Shown: positions 1 to 8,598, numbered from the stretch's first letter. The stretch is DNA of 64,000 nt from Ruegeria_C sp041537925 (GCF_041537925.1 NZ_JBGOSH010000003.1:310001-374000), one strand, 5' to 3'. A program made the numbers and translations. Notes: generated by a model from the sequence alone, not told the origin.

Positions 1-984
1 TTCGGTTTCAGCGGCAAAGCCCACAACAAGCGGTGGTCGGTCTTCTTCCAGATGCGACACGGTCTTGAGAATGTCGGGGTTCTCCGCAAATTCCAGCGCG
101 GGCACACCATCGCGGGTCTTCTTGAGCTTGCGGTCCGAGGCGCTGGTCACCCGCCAGTCGGCGACGGCGGCAGTGAACACGCCCGCATCGACTGGCAGCG
201 CCGCCTTGACCACCGAGGCCATGTTGCGTGCCGTCTCGACCCGGATCACCTCGACCCCTTCGGGAGGCGGAACGCTGGCCGGGCCCGTGACGAACACCAC
301 TTCGGCCCCCAGCGCCGCCAGTGCCCGGGCAACTGCCGTGCCCTGCGCGCCGGAGGAACGGTTGGCGATGTAACGCACCGGGTCGATGGGTTCATGGGTT
401 GGGCCAGAGGTGACGAGAATTCGCCTGCCCGCCAGTGGCTTGTCGCCCAACACGCTGTCGATTGCCGAGAGTATCTCGGCGGGTTCGGCCATCCGCCCCG
501 GCCCGAACTCACCGCAGGCCATGTCGCCATCGTTGGGCCCGACAAAGCGAACTCCGTCGGCGGCAAGCTGCGCCCGGTTCCGCTCGGTCGCCGGATGGGC
601 CCACATCCGCACGTTCATCGCAGGCGCGATCAGCACCGGCGTGTCGGTGGCCAAGAGCAGGGTCGAGGCCAGGTCATTGGCCAAACCACCCGCCATCTTG
701 GCCATCAGATCAGCTGTGGCGGGGGCTACCACCACCAGATCGGCAGCGCGCGACAGCTGGATATGGCCCATTTCAGCCTCGTCGGTCAGATCAAAGAGAT
801 CGCGATAGACCTTCTCACCGGTCAGGGCGGACAGCGACAGCGGTGTGACAAATTCCTCGGCCGCGCGGGTCAGCACCGGCGTTACCGAAGCCCCGCGCTC
901 GCGCAGACGCCGGATCAGTTCCAGCACCTTGTAGGCGGCGATACCACCCCCGATGATCAGCAGGATTTTCTTGGATGCCAGCAT
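1..984 (-). CDS. coaBC: Bifunctional phosphopantothenoylcysteine decarboxylase / phosphopantothenate-cysteine ligase (3' end outside window)
   Basis: Coenzyme A biosynthesis: the CoaB half joins cysteine to 4'-phosphopantothenate and the CoaC half decarboxylates the product. From the ATG at 984, 328 codons read open to base 1, so roughly the last 70-80 residues of a usual ~400-residue protein are missing. Residues 1-180 form the CoaC flavoprotein: His74 in the GHIQLS segment, PAMNVRMW at 121-128 and Cys157 in the ACGEFG flap. Residues 186 onward form CoaB: TSGPTHEPIDPVRYIANRSSG near 192-212, AAVADW near 272-277, and the KLKK lysines near 287-290. The key residues expected of both halves are visible. 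It is transcribed toward the window edge and lies 81 bp downstream of the chaN-like gene. The opposite strand also reads open for over 400 codons, but only this frame matches a family. Confidence 0.95.
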   Translation of the reverse strand, partial: MLASKKILLIIGGGIAAYKVLELIRRLRERGASVTPVLTRAAEEFVTPLSLSALTGEKVYRDLFDLTDEAEMGHIQLSRAADLVVVAPATADLMAKMAGGLANDLASTLLLATDTPVLIAPAMNVRMWAHPATERNRAQLAADGVRFVGPNDGDMACGEFGPGRMAEPAEILSAIDSVLGDKPLAGRRILVTSGPTHEPIDPVRYIANRSSGAQGTAVARALAALGAEVVFVTGPASVPPPEGVEVIRVETARNMASVVKAALPVDAGVFTAAVADWRVTSASDRKLKKTRDGVPALEFAENPDILKTVSHLEEDRPPLVVGFAAETE

Positions 985-1065
985 CACGGCCTCTCGAGGT
1001 TCAAAAATTGCGCCAACACTAGGCATGCGGGCCAAATTTCGCCAGAGCCGAATCCACCTGTGGGA

Positions 1066-1887
1066 TCACTCAAAAGTCTTGCAGGGATCCTCGCGCTCGG
1101 CGGGGGGGCTGTCGATCACAGCATCAAAATCGCCATCGAGCCTGCCATCCTCGGACTGACCCAAAACAAAGACATTCACACCGGGCCGCCTGCGGGCAAG
1201 ATAGACCGGGATGCCGCGGTCCTTGCGGGCGTGCCCGTTGCCGGTAATCACCACCACCGGTGCGCCATCATCGTCTAGCGCCTCAATCGTGGCGCGGGCC
1301 AGCACAGCGTCGCGCAGACGCTGTACTTCGACCATCTGTGGCAACATCTCTTCGGGCAGCGCCTCGCAATGGGCGGCGTGCTGATCGGCGATCCGGGCCG
1401 CCTGCTCCTCAGGCGGCAAGGGCACAGTCAGACCATAGCGCGCGGCATCCGCGCCCAGCGCAACAGCCGCGCCGCGCTCCATTGCGCTATGTGCCGCGAC
1501 CCGCGGCACCAGCGCCCCGTGCAGCGGCGCATCTGGGGCGGCGCGGAATATGTCCAGATACATCGCGAGCGGCGGCCAGCCCAATTCCTCCCATTTCAAC
1601 TCGATCGCCAGCTTCTGTTCGTCGGAAATGAGGTTGCGGTTAACCCGCACAGCCCCTTCGGCGGTCAGCATCTCCCACACCACCGCATTGGGCTGCAATG
1701 CGCGCACCGCCTCGGCCTGTATCTGGTGGTGGCGAGGATTGTCGTGAAACTCGCCCAGAATCACCACATCGGCCTGTTTCATCCGATCCAGTATGTCCTG
1801 GGGGATCAGGTCAGACGCAAAAGCCGCCCGAAACGGGGCGGCCAGGATTACGGCAACGGCAACAAGCCAAACAAACGCATGTCTCAT
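1066..1887 (-). CDS. ChaN-family (haem-binding uptake, Tiki superfamily) exported protein
   Basis: This 273-residue protein has a signal peptide (residues 1-24, ending AAFAS) and matches the ChaN / Cofac_haem_bdg family. Landmark motifs are GEFHDN at 45-50 followed by PRHH, a VVWEM segment near 69-73, and TGNGHARKDRGIPVYL near the C-terminus. ChaN of Campylobacter binds haem at the cell envelope; the wider Tiki superfamily has metalloprotease-like members, so the exact activity here is open. The signal peptide lacks an obvious lipobox cysteine, so a soluble periplasmic protein is more likely than a lipoprotein. Its ATG at 1887 overlaps the rpoH stop codon as ATGA, which argues for translational coupling with the sigma factor gene. 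Confidence 0.8.
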   Translation of the reverse strand: MRHAFVWLVAVAVILAAPFRAAFASDLIPQDILDRMKQADVVILGEFHDNPRHHQIQAEAVRALQPNAVVWEMLTAEGAVRVNRNLISDEQKLAIELKWEELGWPPLAMYLDIFRAAPDAPLHGALVPRVAAHSAMERGAAVALGADAARYGLTVPLPPEEQAARIADQHAAHCEALPEEMLPQMVEVQRLRDAVLARATIEALDDDGAPVVVITGNGHARKDRGIPVYLARRRPGVNVFVLGQSEDGRLDGDFDAVIDSPPAEREDPCKTFE

Positions 1888-2762
1888 GCCAGCAAGTCTT
1901 GCACCTCTCTGGACTGCGCTTCAAGGCTCTTGCGCATCTTCTGGAACGCCGCCGCCTCAAGCTGACGAATACGCTCCTTGGACAGGCCAAGTTCCTGTCC
2001 CAGACTCTCCAATGTCCGCGGTACATCGCGCAGCTTGCGTTCGCGCACGATAAAGCGTTCCCGTTGGTTCAGGCGCTGCATGGCGGTCAGCAACCACTCA
2101 CGCAGTTGCTCCCTATCATGGCGATGTTCAACGGTTTCAGCCGCCTGTTCGCCATCATCCTCGAGCGCGTCGATCCATTCGCGCCCATCCTCGTCCGCCG
2201 CCTGCACCGCGTTGAGCGAAAAGTCCGACCCGGCCAACCTGCCATCCATCATTTCCACGTCGCGCAGCGGCACGCCGATTTCCGAGGCGATTTTCTGATG
2301 CAACTGGTACCGGTCCAGCGCAAGACCATCCGAGGCGGCCTCACGCTCCAGCCGGGCCTGCACCCGGCGCATGTTGAAAAACAGCGATTTCTGCGATGAG
2401 GTCGAGCCAGTGCGCACCATCGACCAGTTGCGCATCACGTAATCCTGAATCGAGGCCTTGATCCACCAGACCGCATAGGTCGAAAAGCGCACGCCGCGAT
2501 CGGGGTCGAACTTGTCGGCGGCTTTCATCAGACCAAGTCCGGCTTCCTGGATCAAGTCGTTCATAGGCGCACCATAGCGCTTGAACTTGGCCGCCATCGA
2601 AATCGCCAGCCGCATATAGGCCGTGATCAGACGGTGCAGTGCCTGTTCGTCGCGCTCATCCCGCCAGGCATAAGCAAGCTTCAACTCGGTCTCGGCATCA
2701 AGAAGCTCAGCCTTCATAGCCTGTCGCGACATCGACATGTCATTAGAAGTGTCCAGTGCCAT
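1884..2762 (-). CDS. rpoH: RNA polymerase sigma-32 type factor, RpoHII-like
   Basis: A 292-residue sigma-70 family, group 3 (RpoH) factor. Region 2 spans about residues 48-120 and includes DLIQEAGLGLMKAADKFDP and the core-binding/-10 segment RFSTYAVWWIKASIQDYV. An RpoH-box-like QKSLFFNMRR follows at about 125-134. Region 4 lies at the C-terminus (SLGQELGLSKERIRQLE). The ATG at 2762 is preceded by GGGAGGACTGA, a good ribosome site. Rhodobacteraceae commonly carry two RpoH proteins; this resembles RpoHII, which in Rhodobacter sphaeroides serves the photooxidative/singlet-oxygen response. That subtype is inferred from memory of family sequences. The gene diverges from cobU across 77 bp and is overlapped by the downstream chaN-like gene. 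Confidence 0.92.
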   Translation of the reverse strand: MALDTSNDMSMSRQAMKAELLDAETELKLAYAWRDERDEQALHRLITAYMRLAISMAAKFKRYGAPMNDLIQEAGLGLMKAADKFDPDRGVRFSTYAVWWIKASIQDYVMRNWSMVRTGSTSSQKSLFFNMRRVQARLEREAASDGLALDRYQLHQKIASEIGVPLRDVEMMDGRLAGSDFSLNAVQAADEDGREWIDALEDDGEQAAETVEHRHDREQLREWLLTAMQRLNQRERFIVRERKLRDVPRTLESLGQELGLSKERIRQLEAAAFQKMRKSLEAQSREVQDLLA

Positions 2763-2839
2763 TCAGTCCTCCCAGAGTGCCGGCAATACCACGAGCGCTT
2801 GTTTTGCGCGTTTGAAGTAGATACGCAGGTTCGCGGCAT

Positions 2840-3385
2840 ATGGATCAGTTCCGAGGTAAGCGTTTGTTTCCGAAATACAGCCTGGTACTGGGGGGCGCGG
2901 CCTCGGGGAAGTCGGCATTTGCCGAACATCTGTCTGTTATCTCAGGGAAAAATAGGTACTACATCGCCACATCACAAGTGTTTGATGATGAGATGCGTGT
3001 CAAGATCGACCGCCATATCACTCAGCGCGGCGTGGGCTGGACAACGATCGAGGCCCCGTATGATCTAGCTCCGGCCCTCGGCGGTCGCAGGGGCGACGAG
3101 ATCTGCCTGATTGATTGCGCGACCATGTGGCTGAGCAATCACATGCTGGCGGAAAACGATCTGCAAGCCGAACAGACCCGACTGCAGACCGCCTTGCGCA
3201 ACTGTCCGGCGAACGTAGTGATGGTGTCGAACGAGGTGGGCCACGGGATCGTTCCCGACAATGCCCTGGCCCGGCAGTTTCGCGAGGCACAAGGGCGATT
3301 GAACATCGCCCTGGCGGGTGAGGCCGATCTGGTGGTGCAGGTCGTCGCGGGTCTGACACAGGTTCTGAAAGGCCAGCTGCCATGA
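2840..3385 (+). CDS. cobU: Adenosylcobinamide kinase / adenosylcobinamide-phosphate guanylyltransferase
   Basis: CobU (CobP) phosphorylates adenosylcobinamide and adds GMP during nucleotide loop assembly of cobalamin. The 181-residue product has the P-loop GGAASGKSAFAE at about 18-29, the guanylyl-acceptor region around DRHITQRGVGW, and the diagnostic SNEVGHGIVPDNALARQFREAQGRLN near 128-153. Length is normal for the family. The first ATG at 2840 has only a weak ribosome site, and the usual N-terminus would begin close to YSLVLGGAASGKS, so a later start is possible. It overlaps the following phosphatase gene as ATGA. The 77 bp upstream are too short for a cobalamin riboswitch. B12 made here would serve the adenosylcobalamin-dependent mutase Ecm encoded further along the window. 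Confidence 0.93.
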   Translation: MDQFRGKRLFPKYSLVLGGAASGKSAFAEHLSVISGKNRYYIATSQVFDDEMRVKIDRHITQRGVGWTTIEAPYDLAPALGGRRGDEICLIDCATMWLSNHMLAENDLQAEQTRLQTALRNCPANVVMVSNEVGHGIVPDNALARQFREAQGRLNIALAGEADLVVQVVAGLTQVLKGQLP

Positions 3386-3960
3386 CTCGGTTGCATCTTG
3401 TTCGACATGGCCCGACCCATGCCAAGACCATGGTGGGCTGGTCCGACCTGCCCGCCGATCTGAGCGACACCGAGGCGGTCGCGCGACTGACGGCGCATCT
3501 TCCGGGCGAGGCTCTAGTGATCTCGTCAGACCTGATCCGCGCAGTCGAAACCGCAACGGCCGTTGAAACCGGGCGCACCCGCCTGCCCCATGACGAAGCC
3601 CTGCGCGAAATCCATTTCGGAGACTGGGAACTGCGTGCCTTTGACGAGATCGAAGCCGAAGACCCCGACCGCATCCGCGCCTACTGGGAACAGCCCGGTG
3701 ATGTCCGCCCCCCAAATGGCGAAAGCTGGAACGAGGTCTGCGCGCGCGTCGATACCGCCATCGACCGCCTGATAGCCGCTTATACCGGCCGGGATCTGAT
3801 CGTTGTGGCACATTTCGGTGTGATCCTGACGCAGTTGCAGCGGGCTTTGCGGCTGGACGCAGACGAGGCTTTTGCCCATCGCATCGACAACCTGTCAGTG
3901 ACCGAGATCGCGCATTCCACCACGGGATGGTCGGTAGGCCGCATCAATCACCGCCCGTGA
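3382..3960 (+). CDS. Histidine phosphatase family protein (possible alpha-ribazole phosphatase, CobC type)
   Basis: A 192-residue member of the phosphoglycerate mutase-like histidine phosphatases. The catalytic LVRHGPT lies at residues 6-12, the second arginine region is near DLIRAVETA, the acid motif HFGDWE is near 74-79, and the second catalytic histidine is in VVAHFGVI near 140-147. It overlaps cobU by four bases (ATGA). That coupling makes CobC, which removes the phosphate from alpha-ribazole phosphate in the lower cobalamin loop, the most likely role. The family is broad, so another small phosphoester substrate cannot be excluded from sequence alone. Confidence 0.85.
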   Translation: MTRLHLVRHGPTHAKTMVGWSDLPADLSDTEAVARLTAHLPGEALVISSDLIRAVETATAVETGRTRLPHDEALREIHFGDWELRAFDEIEAEDPDRIRAYWEQPGDVRPPNGESWNEVCARVDTAIDRLIAAYTGRDLIVVAHFGVILTQLQRALRLDADEAFAHRIDNLSVTEIAHSTTGWSVGRINHRP

Positions 3961-4020
3961 TGCCCCCTCTCACAATTCAGCGTTTTACCGGCACTCAGCC
4001 CTGCGCCTAGACTGCCGGTC

Positions 4021-4710
4021 ATGACCTATGATCTTTATATCGGCGACCGCCTGTTCTCCAGCTGGTCCCTGCGGGGCTGGTTGATGTTCGAAAAATTCAA
4101 CATCCCCTGCCGCATCCACATGACCGAGCTGTTCTCGGGAAATCTGTCCGCAGGATTGCAGGATATGGCGCCAGCGCGCCTTGTGCCCTGCATCCGGACG
4201 CCAGAGGGCAGCGTAGTCGGTGAAAGCCTTGCCATGGCCGAAACACTGGCCGAGCGACACCCCGAAGCCGGATTGTGGCCCGCAGAAACCGCGGCGCGGG
4301 CAACCGCCCGCTGGATGTGCGCGGAAATGGCCAGCGGTTATGCCAGCCTGCGGGGTGAATGCCCGATGCAGTTGCTGCATTTCTACAAGGGCTTTCAGGC
4401 CTCCGCCGAGACCCAGGCGGATTTGGGCCGGATCGAAACGCTCTGGGCCCATGCCCGCACTATATCAGGCGCGCAAACAGGCGCGTTGTTTGGTGAATAC
4501 TCGCTGGCCGATATCTTCTACACGCCCGTCGCGGCGCGCATTGTGGGCTACGGGCTGTCAGTCTCGGACCAGAACCGCCGCTATTGCGAGGGATTGTTGA
4601 CAGATCCTGCCGTTCTAGCGTGGCGCGCGCAGGCATTGAGCGACGACGCGAAATACGACCAGTTCCCCTACCCGATCGATGCCGAGATAGGTCCCTGGCC
4701 GCTATCCTAA
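4021..4710 (+). CDS. Glutathione S-transferase family protein
   Basis: A 229-residue protein with an N-terminal thioredoxin-like GST domain (YDLYIGDRLFSSWSLRGWLMFEKF at the start). SSWSLR is typical of a bacterial zeta/maleylacetoacetate isomerase-like subgroup that uses serine near the glutathione thiol. An ES motif for glutathione gamma-glutamyl binding appears in VVGESLAMAETLAE near 66-79. The C-terminal part is the helical GST domain. The physiological substrate cannot be read from the sequence. It stands alone in its transcription unit, 60 bp after the phosphatase gene. Confidence 0.85.
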   Translation: MTYDLYIGDRLFSSWSLRGWLMFEKFNIPCRIHMTELFSGNLSAGLQDMAPARLVPCIRTPEGSVVGESLAMAETLAERHPEAGLWPAETAARATARWMCAEMASGYASLRGECPMQLLHFYKGFQASAETQADLGRIETLWAHARTISGAQTGALFGEYSLADIFYTPVAARIVGYGLSVSDQNRRYCEGLLTDPAVLAWRAQALSDDAKYDQFPYPIDAEIGPWPLS

Positions 4711-4722
4711 TTCGATCCTTCG

Positions 4723-4767
4723 TTAACCGATCTTAAACCATGCGCGCGGTAGCAATCCCCTGTTAAC
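4723..4767 (+). promoter_or_regulatory. Cluster of CtrA-like TTAA half-sites upstream of yifB
   Basis: Three TTAA(C) half-sites sit in the 70 bp before the yifB start: TTAACC at about 4723, TTAAAC at about 4733 and TTAACC at about 4763. The first two are six bases apart rather than the CtrA consensus seven, so this is only suggestive. CtrA is known to control DNA-uptake genes in Rhodobacter capsulatus, which would fit a ComM homologue. Confidence 0.3.
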
Positions 4768-4780
4768 CAAGTGGGGAAGC

Positions 4781-6295
4781 ATGGTCGCGCGCACCTATAC
4801 CGTCGCCTTTCAGGGAGTCGAGGCCCGGCCCGTCGAGGTGCAATGCGCCGTCACGCCCGGCCTGCCGGCCTTTGCGGTGGTGGGACTGCCGGACAAAGCG
4901 GTTTCCGAGGCGCGCGACCGGGTCCGCAGCGCGCTCAGCGCCATGGCCATCGCGCTGCCCTCGAAACGGATCACCATCAACCTGTCACCCGCCGATCTAC
5001 CCAAGGAAGGCAGTCATTTCGACCTGCCCATCGCGCTTGCCCTGCTCGCCGCGCTGGAGATCGTCCCGGCGGACGCGGCCGAGACCACGCTGGCGCTGGG
5101 AGAGCTGTCGCTGGACGGCTCGCTGGTGCCGGTAGTGGGCGCGCTGCCCTCGGCGATGACCGCTGCTGAAGAGGAACGCACCCTGCTCTGCCCCAAGGCA
5201 TCCAGCGCTGAGGCCGCCTGGGTTGGTGCAGCGCAAGTGATCGGCGCGGACACCCTCGCCGCCGTGGTCCGGCACTATACCGGCCAGGCACCTCTGACCC
5301 CCGCCGTACCGGGTGAGGTGACGCAACCCGATTCCCAACGCGACCTGCGCGATGTCAAAGGGCAGGAACGCGCCAAGCGCGCGCTCGAGATCGCCGCCGC
5401 CGGGAGACACCACCTGATCATGATCGGTTCACCGGGCTCGGGGAAATCCATGCTGGCCGCACGGCTACCCGGCCTGCTTCCACCGCTGACAGCGATCGAG
5501 GCGCTCGAAACCTCGATGGTCCAGTCGCTTTGCGGACTGCTTGACGAGGGCGGGATCAGCCGCTCGCGTCCGTTCCGCGAACCGCACCATACCGCCTCGA
5601 TGGCCGCGATTGTGGGTGGTGGCAAAGGAGCCAAGCCGGGTGAGATCTCGCTGGCTCATAACGGGGTGCTCTTCATGGACGAGTTTCCCGAATTTCCGCG
5701 CACGGTGCTGGAAACCCTGCGCCAGCCGATCGAAACCGGCGAGGTCATGGTCGCTCGCGCCAATGCGCATGTGAAATACCCTTGCCGCTTCATGCTGGTC
5801 GCCGCGGCCAACCCCTGCAAATGCGGACATCTGGCCGATGCGTCGCGCGCCTGTTCGCGCGCGCCGATCTGCGGCGAGGACTATCTGGGGCGCATCTCAG
5901 GCCCGCTGATGGACCGGTTCGATCTGCGGCTGGAGGTGCCCCCGGTCGGATTCGCCGATCTCGATCTACCCGCAAGCGGCGACAGTTCGGCCACAGTCGC
6001 CACGCGGATCGCCACCGCACGCAAGATTCAGACCAACCGTTTCGCAGACCATGACGGGTTGCGCCAAAACGCCGATGCCGAAGGCGGCGTGCTCGAAGAG
6101 ATCGCCACGCCGGATGCCGAAGGCAAGAAGATGTTGTTGAATGCCGCCGATCGGGTCGGCCTGTCGGCACGCGCCTATCACCGCGTGCTGCGTGTGGCAC
6201 GCACCATCGCCGACCTAGACGGGTCAGGACATGTCCGCCGCCCGCATGTAGCCGAAGCGCTTAGCTTCCGGATTTCGGCACGGGTCGCGGCCTAG
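4781..6295 (+). CDS. YifB/ComM family magnesium-chelatase-like AAA+ ATPase
   Basis: A 504-residue protein in three parts. An N-terminal ChlI-like/Lon-S5 domain covers about residues 1-165, including GLPDKAVSEARDRVRSA. The AAA+ module has Walker A GSPGSGKSMLAARLPGLLPPL near 214-234 and Walker B LFMDEFPEF near 295. The C-terminal Mg-chelatase domain includes AYHRVLRVARTIADLDGS. The family includes ComM, a hexameric helicase that promotes branch migration of incoming DNA during natural transformation in Vibrio; that role here is by homology. A cysteine-rich stretch (NPCKCGHLADASRACSRAPICG) is typical of the family. The TAG stop overlaps the gshB stop on the other strand at the shared CTAG (6292-6295), leaving no room for a separate terminator. 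Confidence 0.92.
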   Translation: MVARTYTVAFQGVEARPVEVQCAVTPGLPAFAVVGLPDKAVSEARDRVRSALSAMAIALPSKRITINLSPADLPKEGSHFDLPIALALLAALEIVPADAAETTLALGELSLDGSLVPVVGALPSAMTAAEEERTLLCPKASSAEAAWVGAAQVIGADTLAAVVRHYTGQAPLTPAVPGEVTQPDSQRDLRDVKGQERAKRALEIAAAGRHHLIMIGSPGSGKSMLAARLPGLLPPLTAIEALETSMVQSLCGLLDEGGISRSRPFREPHHTASMAAIVGGGKGAKPGEISLAHNGVLFMDEFPEFPRTVLETLRQPIETGEVMVARANAHVKYPCRFMLVAAANPCKCGHLADASRACSRAPICGEDYLGRISGPLMDRFDLRLEVPPVGFADLDLPASGDSSATVATRIATARKIQTNRFADHDGLRQNADAEGGVLEEIATPDAEGKKMLLNAADRVGLSARAYHRVLRVARTIADLDGSGHVRRPHVAEALSFRISARVAA

Positions 6296-7224
6296 ACCCG
6301 TGCTTCGATGGCCTGCCAGATTTTCTCGGCGATATTGACGCCGTCGAAGCGCTCAAGTTCCTGAATACCGGTGGGCGAGGTCACGTTGATCTCGGTCAGA
6401 TAATCCCCGATCACGTCGATGCCGACAAAGATCTGGCCCTTTTCCTTTAGCAGAGGACCAATGGCGGCGCAGATCTCGAGATCGCGCTCGCTCAGCCCGA
6501 TCTTTTCGGGCCGCCCGCCCACATGCATGTTAGAGCGGGTCTCGCCCTTGGCAGGCACCCGATTGATCGCGCCAACCGGTTCGCCGTCCACAAGGATCAC
6601 CCGCTTGTCGCCATTGCTGACATCGGGCAAAAATTTCTGCACGATCAGCGGCTCGCGGCTGAAGCCGGTGAACAGCTCGTGCAGCGACGTCAGGTTGCGG
6701 TCATTGGCATCCAGCCGGAACACACCAGCACCGCCATTGCCGTAAAGCGGCTTGAGGATGATATCGCCATGGCGGGACTTGAACGCCTTAATCGTGTCCA
6801 GATCGCGGGCAATCGTTGTGGGTGGTGTCAGATCGGGAAAATCCAGCACCAGCAGCTTTTCGGGATAGTTGCGCACCCAGAACGGATCATTGACCACCAG
6901 CGCCTGCCCATTGAGCCGATCCAAAAGGTGAGTCGAGGTGATGTAATGCATGTCAAAGGGCGGATCCTGGCGCAGCCAGACAACGTCGAAGTCTGCCAGA
7001 TCCACTTCTCTCTCGGGCCCCAGAATGGCCGGGTCACCCGCGATACGCTGCACACTCATGTCCTGACCGCGGGCAGTGACGCGCCCCTCATCATAGGCCA
7101 GCTTATCGGGGCTGTAGAAGAACAACGAATGGCCGCGCGCCTGCGCCTCCTCGGCCAAACGGAAGGAACTGTCGGCATTGACGTCCACGACCCCGATCGG
7201 GTCCATCTGAAAGGCTATCTTCAT
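6292..7224 (-). CDS. gshB: Glutathione synthase
   Basis: Second step of glutathione biosynthesis: ATP-dependent addition of glycine to gamma-glutamylcysteine. The 310-residue product has the usual E. coli-type length. It starts KIAFQMDPIGVVDVNADSSF, carries the substrate region WLRQDPPFDMHYITSTHLLD near 83-102, the ATP-grasp glycine loop KPLYGNGGAGVFR near 158-170, and the metal-binding end EINVTSPTGIQELE near 283-296. The ATG at 7224 is preceded by GAGGAG at good spacing. It lies in the rsmI-yraN-gshB minus-strand run, 60 bp after yraN, and converges on yifB with overlapping stop codons. Confidence 0.96.
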   Translation of the reverse strand: MKIAFQMDPIGVVDVNADSSFRLAEEAQARGHSLFFYSPDKLAYDEGRVTARGQDMSVQRIAGDPAILGPEREVDLADFDVVWLRQDPPFDMHYITSTHLLDRLNGQALVVNDPFWVRNYPEKLLVLDFPDLTPPTTIARDLDTIKAFKSRHGDIILKPLYGNGGAGVFRLDANDRNLTSLHELFTGFSREPLIVQKFLPDVSNGDKRVILVDGEPVGAINRVPAKGETRSNMHVGGRPEKIGLSERDLEICAAIGPLLKEKGQIFVGIDVIGDYLTEINVTSPTGIQELERFDGVNIAEKIWQAIEARV

Positions 7225-7284
7225 GGCGCGCTCCTCATGATCTGCCCGCTACATGGCGCAGCCGGGCGGCAGGTTCAATGGGGA

Positions 7285-7656
7285 TCACATCTGACCAAAG
7301 GCGTTCTCGATGATTTGAAACCCGCCCAAGCCGTCTACAAGCGCCACATCAAACCGCGCCTCGGAGTTTTGGCCAGCAGGCTCATTCGCCAAAAACTCTT
7401 CCGCAGCCGAATAGATACGCTGCATCTGCCTTGCGCCCAATGAAGCCGCGGCCTGGGCAAAATCGCGACTTTGCTTGACCTCTGCAAAGATCAGCCCGCC
7501 GGGTCCGCGCAGGATCAGGTCAATCTCGCCCGCTGCACCCCGCCATCGACGATGGATGATTGTGAAGCCCTGATCGCCATAGGCCGAGGCAATGCGATCC
7601 TCGGCGGCCTCTCCGGTGCGATGGTTCAGATATCCGCGCCATACCCGATCTGACAT
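7285..7656 (-). CDS. yraN: YraN family protein (UPF0102, endonuclease-like fold)
   Basis: A protein of about 123 residues with the UPF0102 pattern: GEAAEDRIASAYGDQGFTIIHRRWRGAAGEIDLIL followed by LIFAEVKQS. The GEIDLI...EVK residues form the nuclease-like PD-(D/E)XK core. The role is unsettled; it may act in DNA processing or as a Holliday-junction-resolvase-like protein. I chose the ATG at 7656, one base after the rsmI stop; a TTG at 7671 would overlap rsmI and is less likely. The rsmI/lpoA/yraN neighbourhood seen here matches the arrangement in many Proteobacteria, including E. coli. Confidence 0.88.
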   Translation of the reverse strand: MSDRVWRGYLNHRTGEAAEDRIASAYGDQGFTIIHRRWRGAAGEIDLILRGPGGLIFAEVKQSRDFAQAAASLGARQMQRIYSAAEEFLANEPAGQNSEARFDVALVDGLGGFQIIENAFGQM

Positions 7657-7657
7657 G

Positions 7658-8512
7658 TTACGTTTTGCCAAGCTTCAGCGCCTTCTGGTAAAGCGGGCGG
7701 CGCGGCAGGGAATACATTCGTGCAACCAATTCCGCCGCATCCTTGACCGAATGTGCCTCAAGGGCCGTTAACAAAGCGTTTTCGACATCCTCCTCACTGG
7801 CGGCGGCCTGCCGGGCGCGGTCCACCAGAACCACGATTTCACCCTTCACACCCTGCGCTTTCAGCGCGGCGGCAAGTTCGGACAATGTTCCTCGCCGAAC
7901 CTCTTCGAACTTCTTGGTTAGCTCCCGGCACAGTGCCGCCTGCCGGTCGCCCAGCACCGCCGCCATATCGGACAGACTGTCCGCTACCCGTTTGGGCGAT
8001 TCGTAAAAAGCCAGCGTTCCGGGCACATCGCGCAGCTCTTCCAGGCGCGTGCGCCGAGCCTTTGTCGCATTCGGTAGGAAGCCCGCGAAGAAGAATGCGT
8101 CGGTCGGCAATCCGGCCAGCGTCAGTGCCGCCAGAACCGCCGACGGCCCCGGAGCCACCGTCACATTATGCCCTGCCTCGGCTGCAGCGCGGCTCAGGTC
8201 ATAGCCCGGATCAGCAATCAACGGCATACCCGCCTCGGAGGCATAAGCCACTGACTTCTCCGTGGAAAGGGCTTCCAGCAGCCGCGCGCGCGCGCCCGCG
8301 CCGCTATGGTCGTGATAGGCCACAATCCGCCGCCCTTCGAGCGGCACGCCATGAATATCCATCAGGTGGCGCAAACTGCGTGTATCCTCGGCTGCGATCA
8401 CGTCGGCAGAGGCCAGCACATCCAATGCGCGCAGCGTGATGTCGCGGGCCGTCCCGATCGGTGTGGCAACAAAGTAGAGGCCGGGGGACAATCGGAGTTT
8501 CTGGAAATTCAA
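7658..8512 (-). CDS. rsmI: 16S rRNA (cytidine1402-2'-O)-methyltransferase
   Basis: RsmI methylates the ribose of C1402 in the decoding centre of 16S rRNA, using SAM. The 284-residue protein shows the tetrapyrrole-methylase-like fold: LYFVATPIGTARDITLRALDVL at 12-33, AAEDTRSLRHLM near 40-51, SEAGMPLIADPGYDLSRAA near 91-109, APGPSAVLAALTLAGL near 118-133, and FYESPKRV near 168-175. The only start giving the normal short leader is a TTG at 8512; an ATG at 8531 is in another frame. The gene diverges from the LpoA-like gene, as in E. coli. Confidence 0.95.
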   Translation of the reverse strand: MNFQKLRLSPGLYFVATPIGTARDITLRALDVLASADVIAAEDTRSLRHLMDIHGVPLEGRRIVAYHDHSGAGARARLLEALSTEKSVAYASEAGMPLIADPGYDLSRAAAEAGHNVTVAPGPSAVLAALTLAGLPTDAFFFAGFLPNATKARRTRLEELRDVPGTLAFYESPKRVADSLSDMAAVLGDRQAALCRELTKKFEEVRRGTLSELAAALKAQGVKGEIVVLVDRARQAAASEEDVENALLTALEAHSVKDAAELVARMYSLPRRPLYQKALKLGKT

Positions 8513-8598
8513 AGCTGGACCCGCCTTTCATGACGTTTATTATCGCGGCCTGTCCGCAGGCGGCCGCCCGGATGCACGATCAGGGAGTTTTCATTTAG

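Noticed and set aside
52..1278. A 408-codon open frame on the plus strand
   Set aside because: It lies opposite coaBC and part of the chaN-like gene, has no family resemblance and reflects high GC content; coaBC on the minus strand has intact motifs.
2763..2839. Cobalamin riboswitch upstream of cobU
   Set aside because: The region is only 77 bp and also holds the rpoH promoter side; no B12-box-like sequence or room for the full fold.
8304..8531. An ATG-started frame over the rsmI start
   Set aside because: It is in a different frame from the conserved RsmI sequence; the TTG at 8512 gives the normal N-terminus.
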